A DNA stretch of 34,134 nt from an uncultured Neomegalonema sp. (GCA_937958625.1 CALGNO010000072.1:1-34134), one strand, 5' to 3'. Positions 10,307 through 19,146 are shown, numbered from the stretch's first letter. Notes: a model not told the origin generated them from the sequence alone. Translations and numbers: made by a program.

Positions 10307-12451
10307 ATGAAATTCAAATGTACACGAACTGTGTTGATGGCGAGTGCCGCGACGCTGTCTCTCACCGCTGCAACGGTTGCGAGCGAGTTTTCCAACCTGA
10401 TCGTCTTCGGCGACCGCATGGCCGATGCAGGCCAGTATGTGGATGCCGATACAGTCTTCGCCGATGAGGACAACCCGATCCTGACCGATGGCCGGGGCCG
10501 GTTTACCAACCGCGATAGCAGCGGCAGCATTGGCCGTACCTGGGTAACGATTGTCTCGCGCAGTCTCGGATATGGCGATACGAACCCGTCGCAGCCGCAA
10601 GCGCTGGACAATTCGCCCCCCGTGACCACCGGGTTGAACTTTGCGGGCGGGTTTTTCGATACCGACGCCATCGACGATTCGATCAGCGGCGTCTCCACGC
10701 TCAATGGCATCCGCTATTCGAATGGCGAAGACCTCGTCGTTGTTCCGGGCAACTCTCGGCTGGGCCTGCTCGCGGATGCGGATACCCGCTTGCTGGCGCG
10801 CAACGCCATCATTCTGATGAATGGCGGGTCTGCCGATATTCAGGCGCTGGCCGATGTCGAGCGCGATCTGGACGGCACCATCGACCTGTCCGATTCGGCA
10901 GTAGAGCGACATGTGGCGGTACAAACCGCACAGGCCGAGGGGGCAGCGGTGACGCTTGCGGGCGGGGCGCTCGACCTGCGCGATGCCGGGGCGGGGCTGG
11001 TGGTGGTCAGTAATCTGATCGACATGGGTATCCTGCCTGAAGCGGGAACCGACTCCCAGCTTGCCGCCGATGGCATTGCCCAGCTCGATGCGATTCTGGT
11101 CGAGCGTCAGGATACCGATCCGATGGCGACCTTTACCGAGGAGGAGGCAGACCTGCGCGCCGACCTGCAAGCCGCGGTGAATAATCCCGAATTGATCCGC
11201 CGAATCCGCACCAACGCGACGGATACGTTCAATGCCAGACTTGCTGCCGAGCTGGCGGGCGAGGACGATGTTCTGCTGATCGACCAGAATGCCCTCGCGG
11301 CGGCCATCGTGGATGATCCGGCGCGCTTTGGTCTCTCCGCCGATGGCGACCAGACCGTCGATTGCCTCGAGTCGAACGTGCTCTATCCCTGTAACGAGAT
11401 TGCGGCGCAGCCGACGGACCTGATCTTTTCGGATGGCCGCGATTTCACCACCGGGTTTCATGAGTTGCTGGCGGCCCAGGCGGCGTCGGTTGTGAATGCA
11501 CCGGTGCTTGTCTCCGGTCTGCCCTACACCGCAATTGCCTCGGGTCGCGAGATTGGCACGATTGCCGCGGCGCAAGTCTCGCCCGAGCGTATTCGGCGCG
11601 CGGGATGGGCACCCTTCGTGGCCGGTGGCATCGGTCAGTCGGACTGGAATGCGCTGTCGGGCGAAGGCTCGCACGGGTCGTTGCGCCTGACCGGCACGGG
11701 CGGCGTGACCTACAGCCTCGGCAATGGAATCGCCGTCGGCGCAGCGGCAAGTTATCAGTCGATGGAAGATGCGCTGAGCGAGTCGCCGCTCAATTTCGAC
11801 GGATCGGCGATGTACGGCACGATCTTCGCCGGCGCAGATTTCGGCACGGTTTTCGGCAGCGTCAGCGCCACCATCGGCAGCGCCGATTACGACCGTGTTT
11901 CCCGCAGCACGCGCATCGGCGATGCCGTCATCGAAAACGGCGGCGAGACGGAGGCCGATGTCTACGGGGCCTCGCTGGAGGTCGGCGTCCGGGCGTTGAC
12001 CTATGATGTCATTGCCGCCGGTCCGATTGCGGCGGTCGATCACTGGTCGGCGGAAGTCGATGGCTATACCGAAGATGGCTGGACCGCTACCGGTGTCAGC
12101 TATGATGGCTTCGACGTCAGTTCAACCCGCGCAAGTCTGGGCATGTTCCTTGAGGCCGGTGACCTCGACAATCCGGCGATGCCCGTCGTCTTTCGCGCGA
12201 AGGCGCTTTACACGCGCGAGTTGGAGAACGGCGATCAAAGCGTGACCGCGCGCAGCCTGCTACAGCCCACCAATACATTCTCGCGCCGGGGTCGCGGTGC
12301 GCAATCCGACAGCATGACGGTCGGGGCGCAGCTCACTTATGATTTCGGCCCGGCCATCGCGTCCATCGGCTATGATGGTCGCATCGGCGAGAATGACGAT
12401 CATGCGGGGCGGATCGATATCAGTATGCCGCTCGGCGGCGGCCTCTACTAA
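10307..12451 (+). CDS. autotransporter with degenerate GDSL-esterase-like passenger
   Basis: The 714-residue protein has a signal peptide (about 1-26, VLMASAATLSLTAATVASE) and a passenger of about 400 residues. The C-terminal ~280 residues form an autotransporter beta-barrel that starts near AGWAPFVAGGIGQSDWNAL and ends in an aromatic Tyr. The passenger starts like EstA-type GDSL esterases (FSNLIVFGDRMADAGQY), but the active sites are altered. The nucleophile of GDS is Arg37, the GGND oxyanion block reads GGSAD (173-177), and the DxxH block reads DGRD (376-379), so the catalytic His is Asp. I see this directly; loss of hydrolase activity is my inference. A GGAAAG site (10297-10302) lies 4 bases before the ATG. 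Its likely place is the outer membrane with the passenger outside. Close neighbours are unrelated, and the stop converges on the ferredoxin gene with a 2-base gap. Confidence 0.85.
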   Translation: MKFKCTRTVLMASAATLSLTAATVASEFSNLIVFGDRMADAGQYVDADTVFADEDNPILTDGRGRFTNRDSSGSIGRTWVTIVSRSLGYGDTNPSQPQALDNSPPVTTGLNFAGGFFDTDAIDDSISGVSTLNGIRYSNGEDLVVVPGNSRLGLLADADTRLLARNAIILMNGGSADIQALADVERDLDGTIDLSDSAVERHVAVQTAQAEGAAVTLAGGALDLRDAGAGLVVVSNLIDMGILPEAGTDSQLAADGIAQLDAILVERQDTDPMATFTEEEADLRADLQAAVNNPELIRRIRTNATDTFNARLAAELAGEDDVLLIDQNALAAAIVDDPARFGLSADGDQTVDCLESNVLYPCNEIAAQPTDLIFSDGRDFTTGFHELLAAQAASVVNAPVLVSGLPYTAIASGREIGTIAAAQVSPERIRRAGWAPFVAGGIGQSDWNALSGEGSHGSLRLTGTGGVTYSLGNGIAVGAAASYQSMEDALSESPLNFDGSAMYGTIFAGADFGTVFGSVSATIGSADYDRVSRSTRIGDAVIENGGETEADVYGASLEVGVRALTYDVIAAGPIAAVDHWSAEVDGYTEDGWTATGVSYDGFDVSSTRASLGMFLEAGDLDNPAMPVVFRAKALYTRELENGDQSVTARSLLQPTNTFSRRGRGAQSDSMTVGAQLTYDFGPAIASIGYDGRIGENDDHAGRIDISMPLGGGLY

Positions 12452-12453
12452 GA

Positions 12454-12792
12454 TCAGCGACGACCCGAGGCGACCGCGAAGGGGTTGCGATAAAGCTCGC
12501 CTTGGGTCTCGACGCCGATCTCGATCACGCAATCCTCCTTCGGTTGCGCGACGCAGAGCAGGATATATCCAGCCTGGGATTGTCGTCGGTTCAGCGCCGT
12601 GCCCTTCGGCTGTCGGACGCTGCCAGAAATCAGCCGCGCGGCGCAGGTGATGCAGCCGCCATAGCGGCAAGCGATGGGGGCCGCGATGCCCTCCCGCTCG
12701 CACACATCGTAAATCGCCTCATCCTCCCGGACCTCCAATATATCGGAGGTTCGGTTGGCGATGGTGACCTTGTGGACAGGGGAATCGCTCAC
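12454..12792 (-). CDS. [2Fe-2S] plant-type ferredoxin
   Basis: A 112-residue one-electron carrier. The cluster ligands fit the plant-type pattern: Cys42, Cys47 and Cys50 in CRYGGCITC, and Cys80 in LLCVAQP. The fold starts at residues 8-30 with the usual beta-grasp strand and the DVCEREGI helix. Translation starts at a GTG that overlaps the TGA stop of the upstream mini-protein (GTGA), with no good ribosome site of its own, so coupling is likely. It is the last gene of the unit that begins with the methanethiol oxidase, which suggests it serves that pathway. It could instead serve an unlinked oxygenase. No reductase partner is in the window. Confidence 0.9.
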   Translation of the reverse strand: MSDSPVHKVTIANRTSDILEVREDEAIYDVCEREGIAAPIACRYGGCITCAARLISGSVRQPKGTALNRRQSQAGYILLCVAQPKEDCVIEIGVETQGELYRNPFAVASGRR

Positions 12793-12947
12793 TTTTCAGC
12801 GCGATCCGTGTCCGCATCGGGCGCGGTATCGCCAGCGGCGGCGGCGTTTTCAGCGCCGTCTTGCGTGTCGGCTTGATCCGCCGAAAGTTCCACCTTCTTC
12901 TCGGAGAGCAGGGTCGGCGGCACGCATCCGCAGGGGCAAAACAGCAC
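12789..12947 (-). CDS. 52-residue Cys-rich mini-protein between methanethiol oxidase and ferredoxin
   Basis: This small frame fills the gap between two real genes exactly. Its GTG start lies 4 bases after the stop codon of the oxidase, behind AAGG, and its TGA overlaps the GTG of the ferredoxin. The product begins MLFCPCGCVPPTLLSEKKVEL, so three Cys sit in a CPCGC cluster at positions 4, 6 and 8. An acidic, Ala/Asp-rich tail follows and ends in DTDRAEK. There is no signal peptide or membrane helix. The cluster could bind a metal or donate sulfur or copper, but that is inference. I do not recognise a family. The start could also be a CTG or TTG-type codon nearby, since no ATG exists in the frame after the preceding in-frame stop. 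Confidence 0.5.
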   Translation of the reverse strand: MLFCPCGCVPPTLLSEKKVELSADQADTQDGAENAAAAGDTAPDADTDRAEK

Positions 12948-12951
12948 CGCC

Positions 12952-14304
12952 TTACATCCAGATGTCCGAGGTCACATCCCCGCCGGGATAGCGCATTTCG
13001 TGACAGCGCGCGGGACCGTTCGGCTCGTTGCCGAAATCGACGAGGAAGTCCGGATTGATCGACATGCCGCCGTTTTCGGTGTCACAATCGATCATGAACA
13101 TCTGCGCGCCCTTCTCCTTCATGCCCGGATAGAACTGGTTATCCCAGCTCGAAAACAGCGAGGTCGTCGCATAAAGGCGTTTGCCATCGAGCGAAAGCTG
13201 GATCATTTGCGGCGCGCCCTGCACCTCGACCCCGTTCACCTCTGGTGCCTTGCCCAGCATCCCGCCGAGCCAGACCTGACCGGTCATCTTCGGGTTCGCA
13301 ATGTCGGTGATGTCATACTGGCGCAGGTCGCCGTGCAGCCAGTTGGCGAAGTACAGATACTTGTCATCCATCGAGATCAGAATATCCGTGATCAGCGACG
13401 GCATCGGCACCGGAAAGCCCTCGACGTCTATGGTCGGAATATCGATGACCTTCTCGATCTGGAATTCATTCGCATCATCGCGATACCAGCGGAAGACATT
13501 CGAGGAGAGGGTGGCCGCGAACAAGCCCTCGTTGCTGGCCGGGTCATGCAGACCGCGAACCTCCAGTGGGATCATGCCTTCCTCGCCCATGTCGATGGAT
13601 TTGACGACTTTCTTTGCCTCGAAATCCCAGCAGTGGATCGACTGGCCATACTTGCCCGCCGCCACGTCTTCGAGGTCGAACCCCGGCATAAACGTATTGG
13701 GCGAGGCCCATTCAGAGCTGACCATCTGGTTATGGCGGGGCTGATACCAGAAATCGTAGTTATACTTCATGCCGCCGAGGTCATTCTCCCACCGGCCCAC
13801 GATCTCGAAGTCTTCGTTCAGGTGCAAAAAGCCCCCCGGCCCGTTGCCATCCGCATCGCCGAGCATCGAGATGATGATGTCCGCGCCCAGGCAGTGCACC
13901 GTATGCGGCGCGGACAGATTGGTCTTCGCCTTGATGTCATCGCCGGAAACGACCTTGTGCAGCACCGGGTTCTTGGCATCCGCCGTGTCATAGATATTGA
14001 GGTTCGAGGTCCGCACACCGGGCAGGATGATATACTGCCGGGACTTCGTCGCATCGTCGTGACAGGACGAACAGGCATTCCAGCCGGAATGGTGCAACTC
14101 GTCGCCGACGCATCCGGCCTCGGTCCGCGCGATCACGCTGGAATAGGTCGGGCTGTCCGGGTCCACATCGACGGTGGCCAGATAATCCGGTTTCTCGATT
14201 CCGGTGCCGACGTAGAGCGCGACGGTATAGAGCAGCTTTTCCCGCTCGGCCTGCATCGCCTCCGCCGGTGACGCATAGCCCGGGCCGCAACATTCCTTGG
14301 TCAT
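12952..14304 (-). CDS. selenium-binding protein (SBP56) family, probable methanethiol oxidase
   Basis: Members of this family (human SELENBP1, bacterial MtoX) oxidise methanethiol with O2 to formaldehyde, H2S and H2O2, using a metal, reported as copper. The 450-residue sequence matches the family along its whole length: CCGPGYASPAEAM at the start, DYLATVDVDP, then HHSGWNACSSC with Cys78 and Cys81. Further family stretches are HTVHCLG, YDFWYQPRHNQMVSSEWASP, NWLHGDLRQYD, GAPQMIQLSLDGKRLY, and the end HEMRYPGGDVTSDIWM. A longer start at 14343 exists. The ATG at 14304 follows GGGGAGG at ideal spacing and gives the usual N-terminus, so it is chosen. No signal peptide is visible, so the enzyme should be cytosolic, unlike periplasmic MtoX. 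It leads an operon with the mini-protein and ferredoxin. Confidence 0.92.
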   Translation of the reverse strand: MTKECCGPGYASPAEAMQAEREKLLYTVALYVGTGIEKPDYLATVDVDPDSPTYSSVIARTEAGCVGDELHHSGWNACSSCHDDATKSRQYIILPGVRTSNLNIYDTADAKNPVLHKVVSGDDIKAKTNLSAPHTVHCLGADIIISMLGDADGNGPGGFLHLNEDFEIVGRWENDLGGMKYNYDFWYQPRHNQMVSSEWASPNTFMPGFDLEDVAAGKYGQSIHCWDFEAKKVVKSIDMGEEGMIPLEVRGLHDPASNEGLFAATLSSNVFRWYRDDANEFQIEKVIDIPTIDVEGFPVPMPSLITDILISMDDKYLYFANWLHGDLRQYDITDIANPKMTGQVWLGGMLGKAPEVNGVEVQGAPQMIQLSLDGKRLYATTSLFSSWDNQFYPGMKEKGAQMFMIDCDTENGGMSINPDFLVDFGNEPNGPARCHEMRYPGGDVTSDIWM

Positions 14305-14468
14305 CGTATTTCCTCCCCAGTTTGGGCGCTGCGTCGCAGTCATTCCCCATAAATATTCTGTGAAAGCTGTTCCATCTTTGGGTCGGTGGCAACCGGCAAT
14401 TTAAGGATACGGTCAATAAATCGTCATTGGGGAGGAGGGCGGCGAGAATTTTCATTCGCCCGCCAACG

Positions 14469-14494
14469 AAAAAGCCCCCGCACGGGGCGAGGGC
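14469..14494 (-). terminator. intrinsic terminator of clpX
   Basis: On the minus strand GCCCTCG pairs with CGGGGGC (one mismatch) around the loop CCCCGTG and is followed by TTTTT. It lies about 30 bases after the clpX stop codon. This is the clearest rho-independent terminator in the window, and it separates the tig/clpP/clpX block from the methanethiol oxidase operon. Confidence 0.85.
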
Positions 14495-14525
14495 TTCAAC
14501 AGTAAGGATCGCTGAGTCGGACCTT

Positions 14526-15797
14526 TTAGCCAGCGGCGGGGGCCTCCTCGGCCTCTTCACCGCTTTCGCCATAGATAAACAGCGGCTGCGCGTTTCCGGC
14601 GATCACTTCGCCATTCACGACGACCTCTTCGACATTGGTCATGGTCGGCAGATCGAACATCGCGTTCAACAGCGTGTTTTCCAGGATCGAGCGCAGGCCG
14701 CGCGCGCCGGTCTTGCGTTCGATGGCCTTTTTCGCGATGGCCGACAGCGCATCTTCCGTAAAGGTGAGCTTCGCGCCCTCCATCTCGAACAGACGCTGGT
14801 ACTGTTTCACGAGCGCGTTTTTCGGCTCGGTCAGGATCGTGATCAGCGCCGCCTCGTCCAGATCGGTCAGGGTTGCAAGAACCGGCAGGCGACCGACGAA
14901 TTCGGGGATAAGGCCGAACTTCAACAGATCTTCCGGCTCAAGCTCGGCCAGCAATTCACCGATCTTGCGGTCGTCATCGGCCTTGACGTCGGCACCAAAG
15001 CCGATGCCCGATCCCTTGTCACGCTGGGCAATGATCTTGTCGAGACCGGCAAAGGCCCCGCCGCAGATGAACAGGATATTGGTCGTGTCCACTTGCAGGA
15101 ATTCCTGCTGCGGATGCTTGCGCCCGCCTTGGGGCGGCACGGAGGCAACGGTGCCCTCCATGATTTTCAGCAGCGCTTGCTGCACGCCTTCGCCCGACAC
15201 GTCGCGGGTGATCGAAGGGTTGTCCGACTTGCGGCTGATCTTGTCGACCTCGTCGATATAGACGATGCCACGCTGGGCGCGCTCGACATTATAATCGGCG
15301 GATTGCAGCAGCTTGAGAATGATATTCTCCACATCCTCGCCAACATACCCGGCCTCGGTCAGGGTCGTCGCATCGGCCATCGTGAAGGGCACATCGAGAA
15401 TGCGCGCGAGGGTCTGGGCGAGCAGGGTCTTGCCGCAACCCGTCGGGCCGATCAGCATGATGTTCGACTTCGCCAGCTCAACATCCTGAGACTTGGCCGA
15501 GTGGTTCAGACGCTTGTAATGGTTGTGGACGGCGACAGACAGCACGCGCTTTGCAACCCGTTGGCCGATAACGTAATCGTCCAGCACGTCGCAGATTTCC
15601 TGGGGCGATGGCACGCCGTCGCCGGATTTCACCAGCGAAGATTTGTTTTCCTCGCGAATGATGTCCATGCACAGTTCGACACATTCGTCGCAGATAAAGA
15701 CCGTTGGCCCCGCAATCAGCTTGCGAACCTCATGCTGGCTCTTGCCGCAGAACGAGCAATATAGGGTGTTCTTCGAGTCGCCGCCTGATTTACTCAT
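14526..15797 (-). CDS. clpX: ATP-dependent Clp protease ATP-binding subunit ClpX
   Basis: ClpX is the AAA+ unfoldase that recognises substrates and feeds them into ClpP. The 423 residues start with a zinc-binding domain (Cys14, Cys17, Cys36, Cys39 in CSFC and CDEC). The AAA+ module follows: Walker A GPTGCGKT, the pore loop GYVG, Walker [10 protein letters not shown], and the sensor-2 region [10 protein letters not shown]. The ClpP-contacting loop region lies in the large AAA domain. AGGAAAGAG precedes the ATG. A perfect 9-pair hairpin lies in the leader at 15818-15841. The gene follows clpP with a 171-base gap and ends at a strong terminator. Confidence 0.98.
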   Translation of the reverse strand: MSKSGGDSKNTLYCSFCGKSQHEVRKLIAGPTVFICDECVELCMDIIREENKSSLVKSGDGVPSPQEICDVLDDYVIGQRVAKRVLSVAVHNHYKRLNHSAKSQDVELAKSNIMLIGPTGCGKTLLAQTLARILDVPFTMADATTLTEAGYVGEDVENIILKLLQSADYNVERAQRGIVYIDEVDKISRKSDNPSITRDVSGEGVQQALLKIMEGTVASVPPQGGRKHPQQEFLQVDTTNILFICGGAFAGLDKIIAQRDKGSGIGFGADVKADDDRKIGELLAELEPEDLLKFGLIPEFVGRLPVLATLTDLDEAALITILTEPKNALVKQYQRLFEMEGAKLTFTEDALSAIAKKAIERKTGARGLRSILENTLLNAMFDLPTMTNVEEVVVNGEVIAGNAQPLFIYGESGEEAEEAPAAG

Positions 15798-15817
15798 GCC
15801 ATCTCTTTCCTGCCTGT

Positions 15818-15841
15818 GGCTGTCGGGTTATGCCGACAGCC
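15818..15841 (-). promoter_or_regulatory. hairpin in the clpX leader
   Basis: A perfect 9-base-pair inverted repeat (GGCTGTCGG, six-base loop, CCGACAGCC) ends about 20 bases upstream of the clpX start. It has no T tract. It may protect a processed clpX mRNA end or be a weak attenuator between clpP and clpX. Its function is inferred only from its position. Confidence 0.4.
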
Positions 15842-15968
15842 CTGCGACATCGGTGCCAGCCGGTTCGACCCGCCGCACACCGCATCTGCATAGCTATTGG
15901 AACACAGTAAAGACTTCGTTTTCAAGCCGTTTGACCGCGTCGATTCTTCACGTCACCGGGAGGCCGGA

Positions 15969-16598
15969 TCAGCCTTCTTCATCAGGCACTTCGCGCTTGT
16001 TGACGATCTCGTCGATCAGGCCCCAGTCCTTGGCTTTCTCCGCGGTCATGAAGGTGTCGCGCTCCAGTGCCCGCTCGACTTCTTCGATCTCCTGGCCGGT
16101 ATGATCGACGTAAATCTGGTTCAGACGCTTGCGCAATTCGAGAATTTCCCGCGCCTGGATCTCAATATCAGACGCCTGACCCTGAAATCCGCCCGAGGGC
16201 TGGTGCACCATGATCCGACTGTTCGGCAGCGAGAACCGCATGTCCTTCGCCCCGGCGGTCAGCAGCAGCGAGCCCATCGACGCGGCCTGTCCGATGCACA
16301 GCGTCTGCACCTGCGGGCGGATGTACTGCATGGTGTCATAGATCGACAATCCCGATGTAACAACGCCGCCGGGGCTGTTGATATACATGGAGATTTCTTT
16401 TTTAGGGTTCTCTGCTTCAAGGAACAGCAACTGGGCAACCATCAGCGTCGCCATGGCATCGTGAACCGGGCCGGAGACAAAGATGATCCGCTCTTTCAAC
16501 AGCCGCGAATAGATGTCGTAGGACCGTTCGCCCCGGCTGGTCTGTTCGACCACCATCGGCACGAGGGTATTCAGATAGGTATCGACGGGGTCTCTCAT
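15969..16598 (-). CDS. clpP: ATP-dependent Clp protease proteolytic subunit ClpP
   Basis: ClpP is the barrel-shaped serine protease that works with ClpX (next gene) and ClpA. The catalytic triad is visible: Ser107 in GQAASMGS, His132 in [10 protein letters not shown], and Asp181 in ALERDTF (numbered from the ATG). At 209 residues the length is typical. A GTG at 16601 directly precedes the ATG at 16598. GGAG in the leader is 6 bases before the ATG, so I use the ATG. The 136-base gap to tig contains small hairpins but no clear terminator, so tig and clpP may be partly cotranscribed. Confidence 0.97.
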   Translation of the reverse strand: MRDPVDTYLNTLVPMVVEQTSRGERSYDIYSRLLKERIIFVSGPVHDAMATLMVAQLLFLEAENPKKEISMYINSPGGVVTSGLSIYDTMQYIRPQVQTLCIGQAASMGSLLLTAGAKDMRFSLPNSRIMVHQPSGGFQGQASDIEIQAREILELRKRLNQIYVDHTGQEIEEVERALERDTFMTAEKAKDWGLIDEIVNKREVPDEEG

Positions 16599-16737
16599 CA
16601 CTCGCTCCAGCGTTTTGCGGTCTTTAACGGAGACCGGACGCTCCCGCTTGGAAGCGCCCGGTGACAGTCGACCGTGAGGTCTTTATTTTTCGTAAGTCCG
16701 GACGCCGCGCCGGATATTTTCGGCAGGGATGCGGCGA

Positions 16738-18069
16738 TCAGACGGCGTCGGTTTCAAGCGCCTCCAAGGCAGATTCGAGTTCTTCCTTGGTGACCGATTT
16801 TTCCTCCAGAACAGCCTGTTCGAGAATATGGTCGATCACCTTGTCCTCGAACAAAGGGGCCTGAATTTCGTTCATCGCGTTCTGGTTTTCGCGGATGAAG
16901 TCGAAGAACTGGCGCTCTTGCCCCGGATACTGGCGAGCCTGCTGCATGATGGCGTTGCGCAGCTCCTCTTCCTGGACCTGGATATTGTTCTTCGACCCAA
17001 GATCCGCAAGCAGCAGGCCGAGCATCACCCGGCGTTTCGCGATGCGGGTATGTTCCTCGGTCGGCTCGATCTCCGGGTGGTCGTGGCCTTCCACCTCGGG
17101 ATTTTCCTCGTGCCACAGCTGATGCGCGACCTGTTTCGCCTCGATGTCGAGCATCGTCGGCGGCAGCTCGAAATCGACTTTCGTATCGAGGGCGTCGAGC
17201 AGCTTGCGTTTCAGGTGCGCGCGGGATGCCTGATTGTACTCTGCGGCCACACGCTCGCGAATCGTGGCCTTCAGCGCGTCAAGATCGTCAGAGCCGAAGC
17301 GCTTTGCGAGGTCGTCGTTGATCTCGGCGGCCTTGGGGGCCTTAACTTCCTTGATCTTGGTCTCGAAAACGGCGGCCTGACCCTTCAGCTGTTCGTTGCC
17401 GTAATCGTCGGGGAAGCTGACTTCGACGTCTTTTTCGTCCCCGGCCTTCGCGCCGATCAGCTGTTCTTCGAAACCGGGGATAAACTGCCCCGAGCCGAGC
17501 ACGAGCGGAAAATCTTCCGCAGCGCCGCCCTCGAATGCCTCGCCGTCGATCCGGCCGGTAAAGTCGATGATGATCTGGTCTTTATCCTCGGCGGCGCCGT
17601 CCTTGGTCTCGTAATCGACGGCGTCCTGGGCGAGGCGGTCGAGGCTTTCGCTGACGGCGTCATCGCCCACTTCGACGACGAGTTTTTCGAGCTTGATGGA
17701 CGAGAAATCGACCTCGGGCACGTCGGGCAGCAATTCGTAATTCACTGCAACTTCAAGGTCATCGCCTTCCTTGAAGTCTTCGTTGACCATTTTGATGTCG
17801 GGGTTCATCGCCGGGCGATGATCCTTTTCGGCGATCAGGTCACGTACGGACCCGTCGACCATCTCCTGAATGGTCTCGCCCATGACGGATTGGCCGAACA
17901 TCTTGCGCATTAGGCTGATCGGAGCCTTGCCCTTGCGAAAGCCCTTCATGGAGAAGTCTTTGCGATGCGTCTCCAGCTTTTCGGTGACCTTGGCGTCGAT
18001 GTCGCTTGCCGGGACGGTGATCTCATAGGCTCTGACGAGGCCCTCGGCGGTCTTTTCGTTTACCTGCAT
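16738..18069 (-). CDS. tig: trigger factor, ribosome-associated chaperone
   Basis: Trigger factor binds ribosomal protein uL23 at the exit tunnel and shields nascent chains. The 443-residue protein has the ribosome-binding signature GFRKGKAPISLMRKMFG around residues 44-60. The FKBP-type prolyl isomerase domain (about 150-245, KDQIIIDFTGRIDGEAFEGG) and the helical C-terminal chaperone domain follow. It lies upstream of clpP and clpX on the same strand, the classic bacterial arrangement linking folding to degradation, with tRNA-Leu just upstream. GGAAAAG precedes the ATG. Confidence 0.97.
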   Translation of the reverse strand: MQVNEKTAEGLVRAYEITVPASDIDAKVTEKLETHRKDFSMKGFRKGKAPISLMRKMFGQSVMGETIQEMVDGSVRDLIAEKDHRPAMNPDIKMVNEDFKEGDDLEVAVNYELLPDVPEVDFSSIKLEKLVVEVGDDAVSESLDRLAQDAVDYETKDGAAEDKDQIIIDFTGRIDGEAFEGGAAEDFPLVLGSGQFIPGFEEQLIGAKAGDEKDVEVSFPDDYGNEQLKGQAAVFETKIKEVKAPKAAEINDDLAKRFGSDDLDALKATIRERVAAEYNQASRAHLKRKLLDALDTKVDFELPPTMLDIEAKQVAHQLWHEENPEVEGHDHPEIEPTEEHTRIAKRRVMLGLLLADLGSKNNIQVQEEELRNAIMQQARQYPGQERQFFDFIRENQNAMNEIQAPLFEDKVIDHILEQAVLEEKSVTKEELESALEALETDAV

Positions 18070-18154
18070 TGCGTGCTTTTCCGACTCTTACTGGCTGCCG
18101 CGCTCAAGGGGCGCTCATCTCGTTTCATTCGGGGCCGTGGCCCCCTTTAATCCT

Positions 18155-18239
<85 letters not shown>

Positions 18240-18434
18240 TTATCGTGTTGAAGCGCGGTCTATATCATAGGGAAAGGGCCGCGCAAGCGGTCGATCAACA
18301 ATTTCCGTCGAAGTCAAGCCTGTATGCGTTTCTGATCGTGACGCCGCCGGCGGCGGCGATTGCTGTTTGATCGGTGGATGGAGCGGGTGTGATGGCACTA
18401 TGCCGCTGATCTTCCATGATTTATCACGGCGCGG

Positions 18435-19073
18435 CTACGTGCCAGGCCGGGTCAGGCTCGCCGCCACCCGACGCGCTTTTTCATCCAGACAGTGTCGATG
18501 CAGATCGCCAGCCTTGCGAAGGGCGTCGGCGTTGGACTCGTCGACATGCCAATATCCAAGATAGACCGCCTCACGCCCCTGACCGCTTTGCCCGACAAGC
18601 TCCGGTCGCCACCCCGCGCGGGCGAGGATCGGCAGCGTCTGGGCATCGAAGGCACCGGTCACAAGGCGGATACCCGCAGCCTGCGCCGTTTCGCAAAGGG
18701 CCAGCAAAAGCTGCGCCGTCACCGCGTGCGTGGTATCGGCATCGACAGCATCCACCATCAACCGCGTACATTCCCAGACGGCGGCATTCTCGAACGCCGC
18801 ACCGTCGACAACCGATATGAACGCATCGTTCAGCGCGGTCTTGGCCTCGCTGGGCAACAGTCTCAGGGACGCGAGATGCCCTCCGCCGCTATCACCGAGC
18901 ACGATATAGAGCGCATCATCGCCATCGAGCTCGTCGATTTCCCACCCACGGTCATCGACATGCACATCCCGGCAAAGACGGTCGTCATAAAAACGTGCGC
19001 GCGCCCGGAACATGGACTCGAGCAATGCCCCATGCCGCGCGAGGTCCAGCCCCTTCACCAGGGTCACTCTCAT
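18435..19073 (-). CDS. LuxI-family acyl-homoserine-lactone synthase, divergent
   Basis: LuxI enzymes make N-acyl-homoserine lactone quorum signals from S-adenosylmethionine and acyl-ACP or acyl-CoA. In these 212 residues the family positions are largely present: Arg25, Asp47 and Asp50 (WEIDELD), Arg71 (SLRLLP), and Glu101 and Arg104 (WECTRL). Two usually conserved aromatic positions differ: the Phe of RxxxF is Tyr29, and the near-invariant Trp after it is Arg35 (RLCRDV), although Trp44 is close by. GGGGAAAG precedes the ATG. No luxR-type regulator lies in the window. An AT-rich patch upstream (19147-19200) may hold its promoter. It could be an active synthase with altered substrate choice or a relic; the family call is firm, activity is not. 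Confidence 0.85.
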   Translation of the reverse strand: MRVTLVKGLDLARHGALLESMFRARARFYDDRLCRDVHVDDRGWEIDELDGDDALYIVLGDSGGGHLASLRLLPSEAKTALNDAFISVVDGAAFENAAVWECTRLMVDAVDADTTHAVTAQLLLALCETAQAAGIRLVTGAFDAQTLPILARAGWRPELVGQSGQGREAVYLGYWHVDESNADALRKAGDLHRHCLDEKARRVAASLTRPGT

Positions 19074-19146
19074 CCAGCTTTCCCCACCCGATAACCATGC
19101 GCGATGTCGACGTTACGGGCGCAGGTCATTTCAAGTTTCAATCCGT

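Noticed and set aside
10226..12043. A 605-codon open frame antisense to the autotransporter
   Set aside because: No recognisable motif, low-complexity Arg/Gly/Ala composition, and the plus strand has a complete signal peptide-passenger-barrel protein.
15969..16598. Apparent loss of a ClpP active-site Asp (ERAL where E. coli has ERDT)
   Set aside because: The triad Asp is the later one in ERD (Asp181), which is present; human ClpP also has Ala at the earlier position.
16602..16737. Sigma-32 promoter or terminator in the tig-clpP gap
   Set aside because: Small hairpins are present (CGCTTCC with GGGAGCG, and GGTCT with AGACC), but no clear -35/-10 pair or T tract could be defended.
18125..18154. 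Terminator between tRNA-Leu and tig
   Set aside because: GGGGCC/GGCCCC can pair only as a 5-base stem with a tight loop and no T tract follows on the minus strand.
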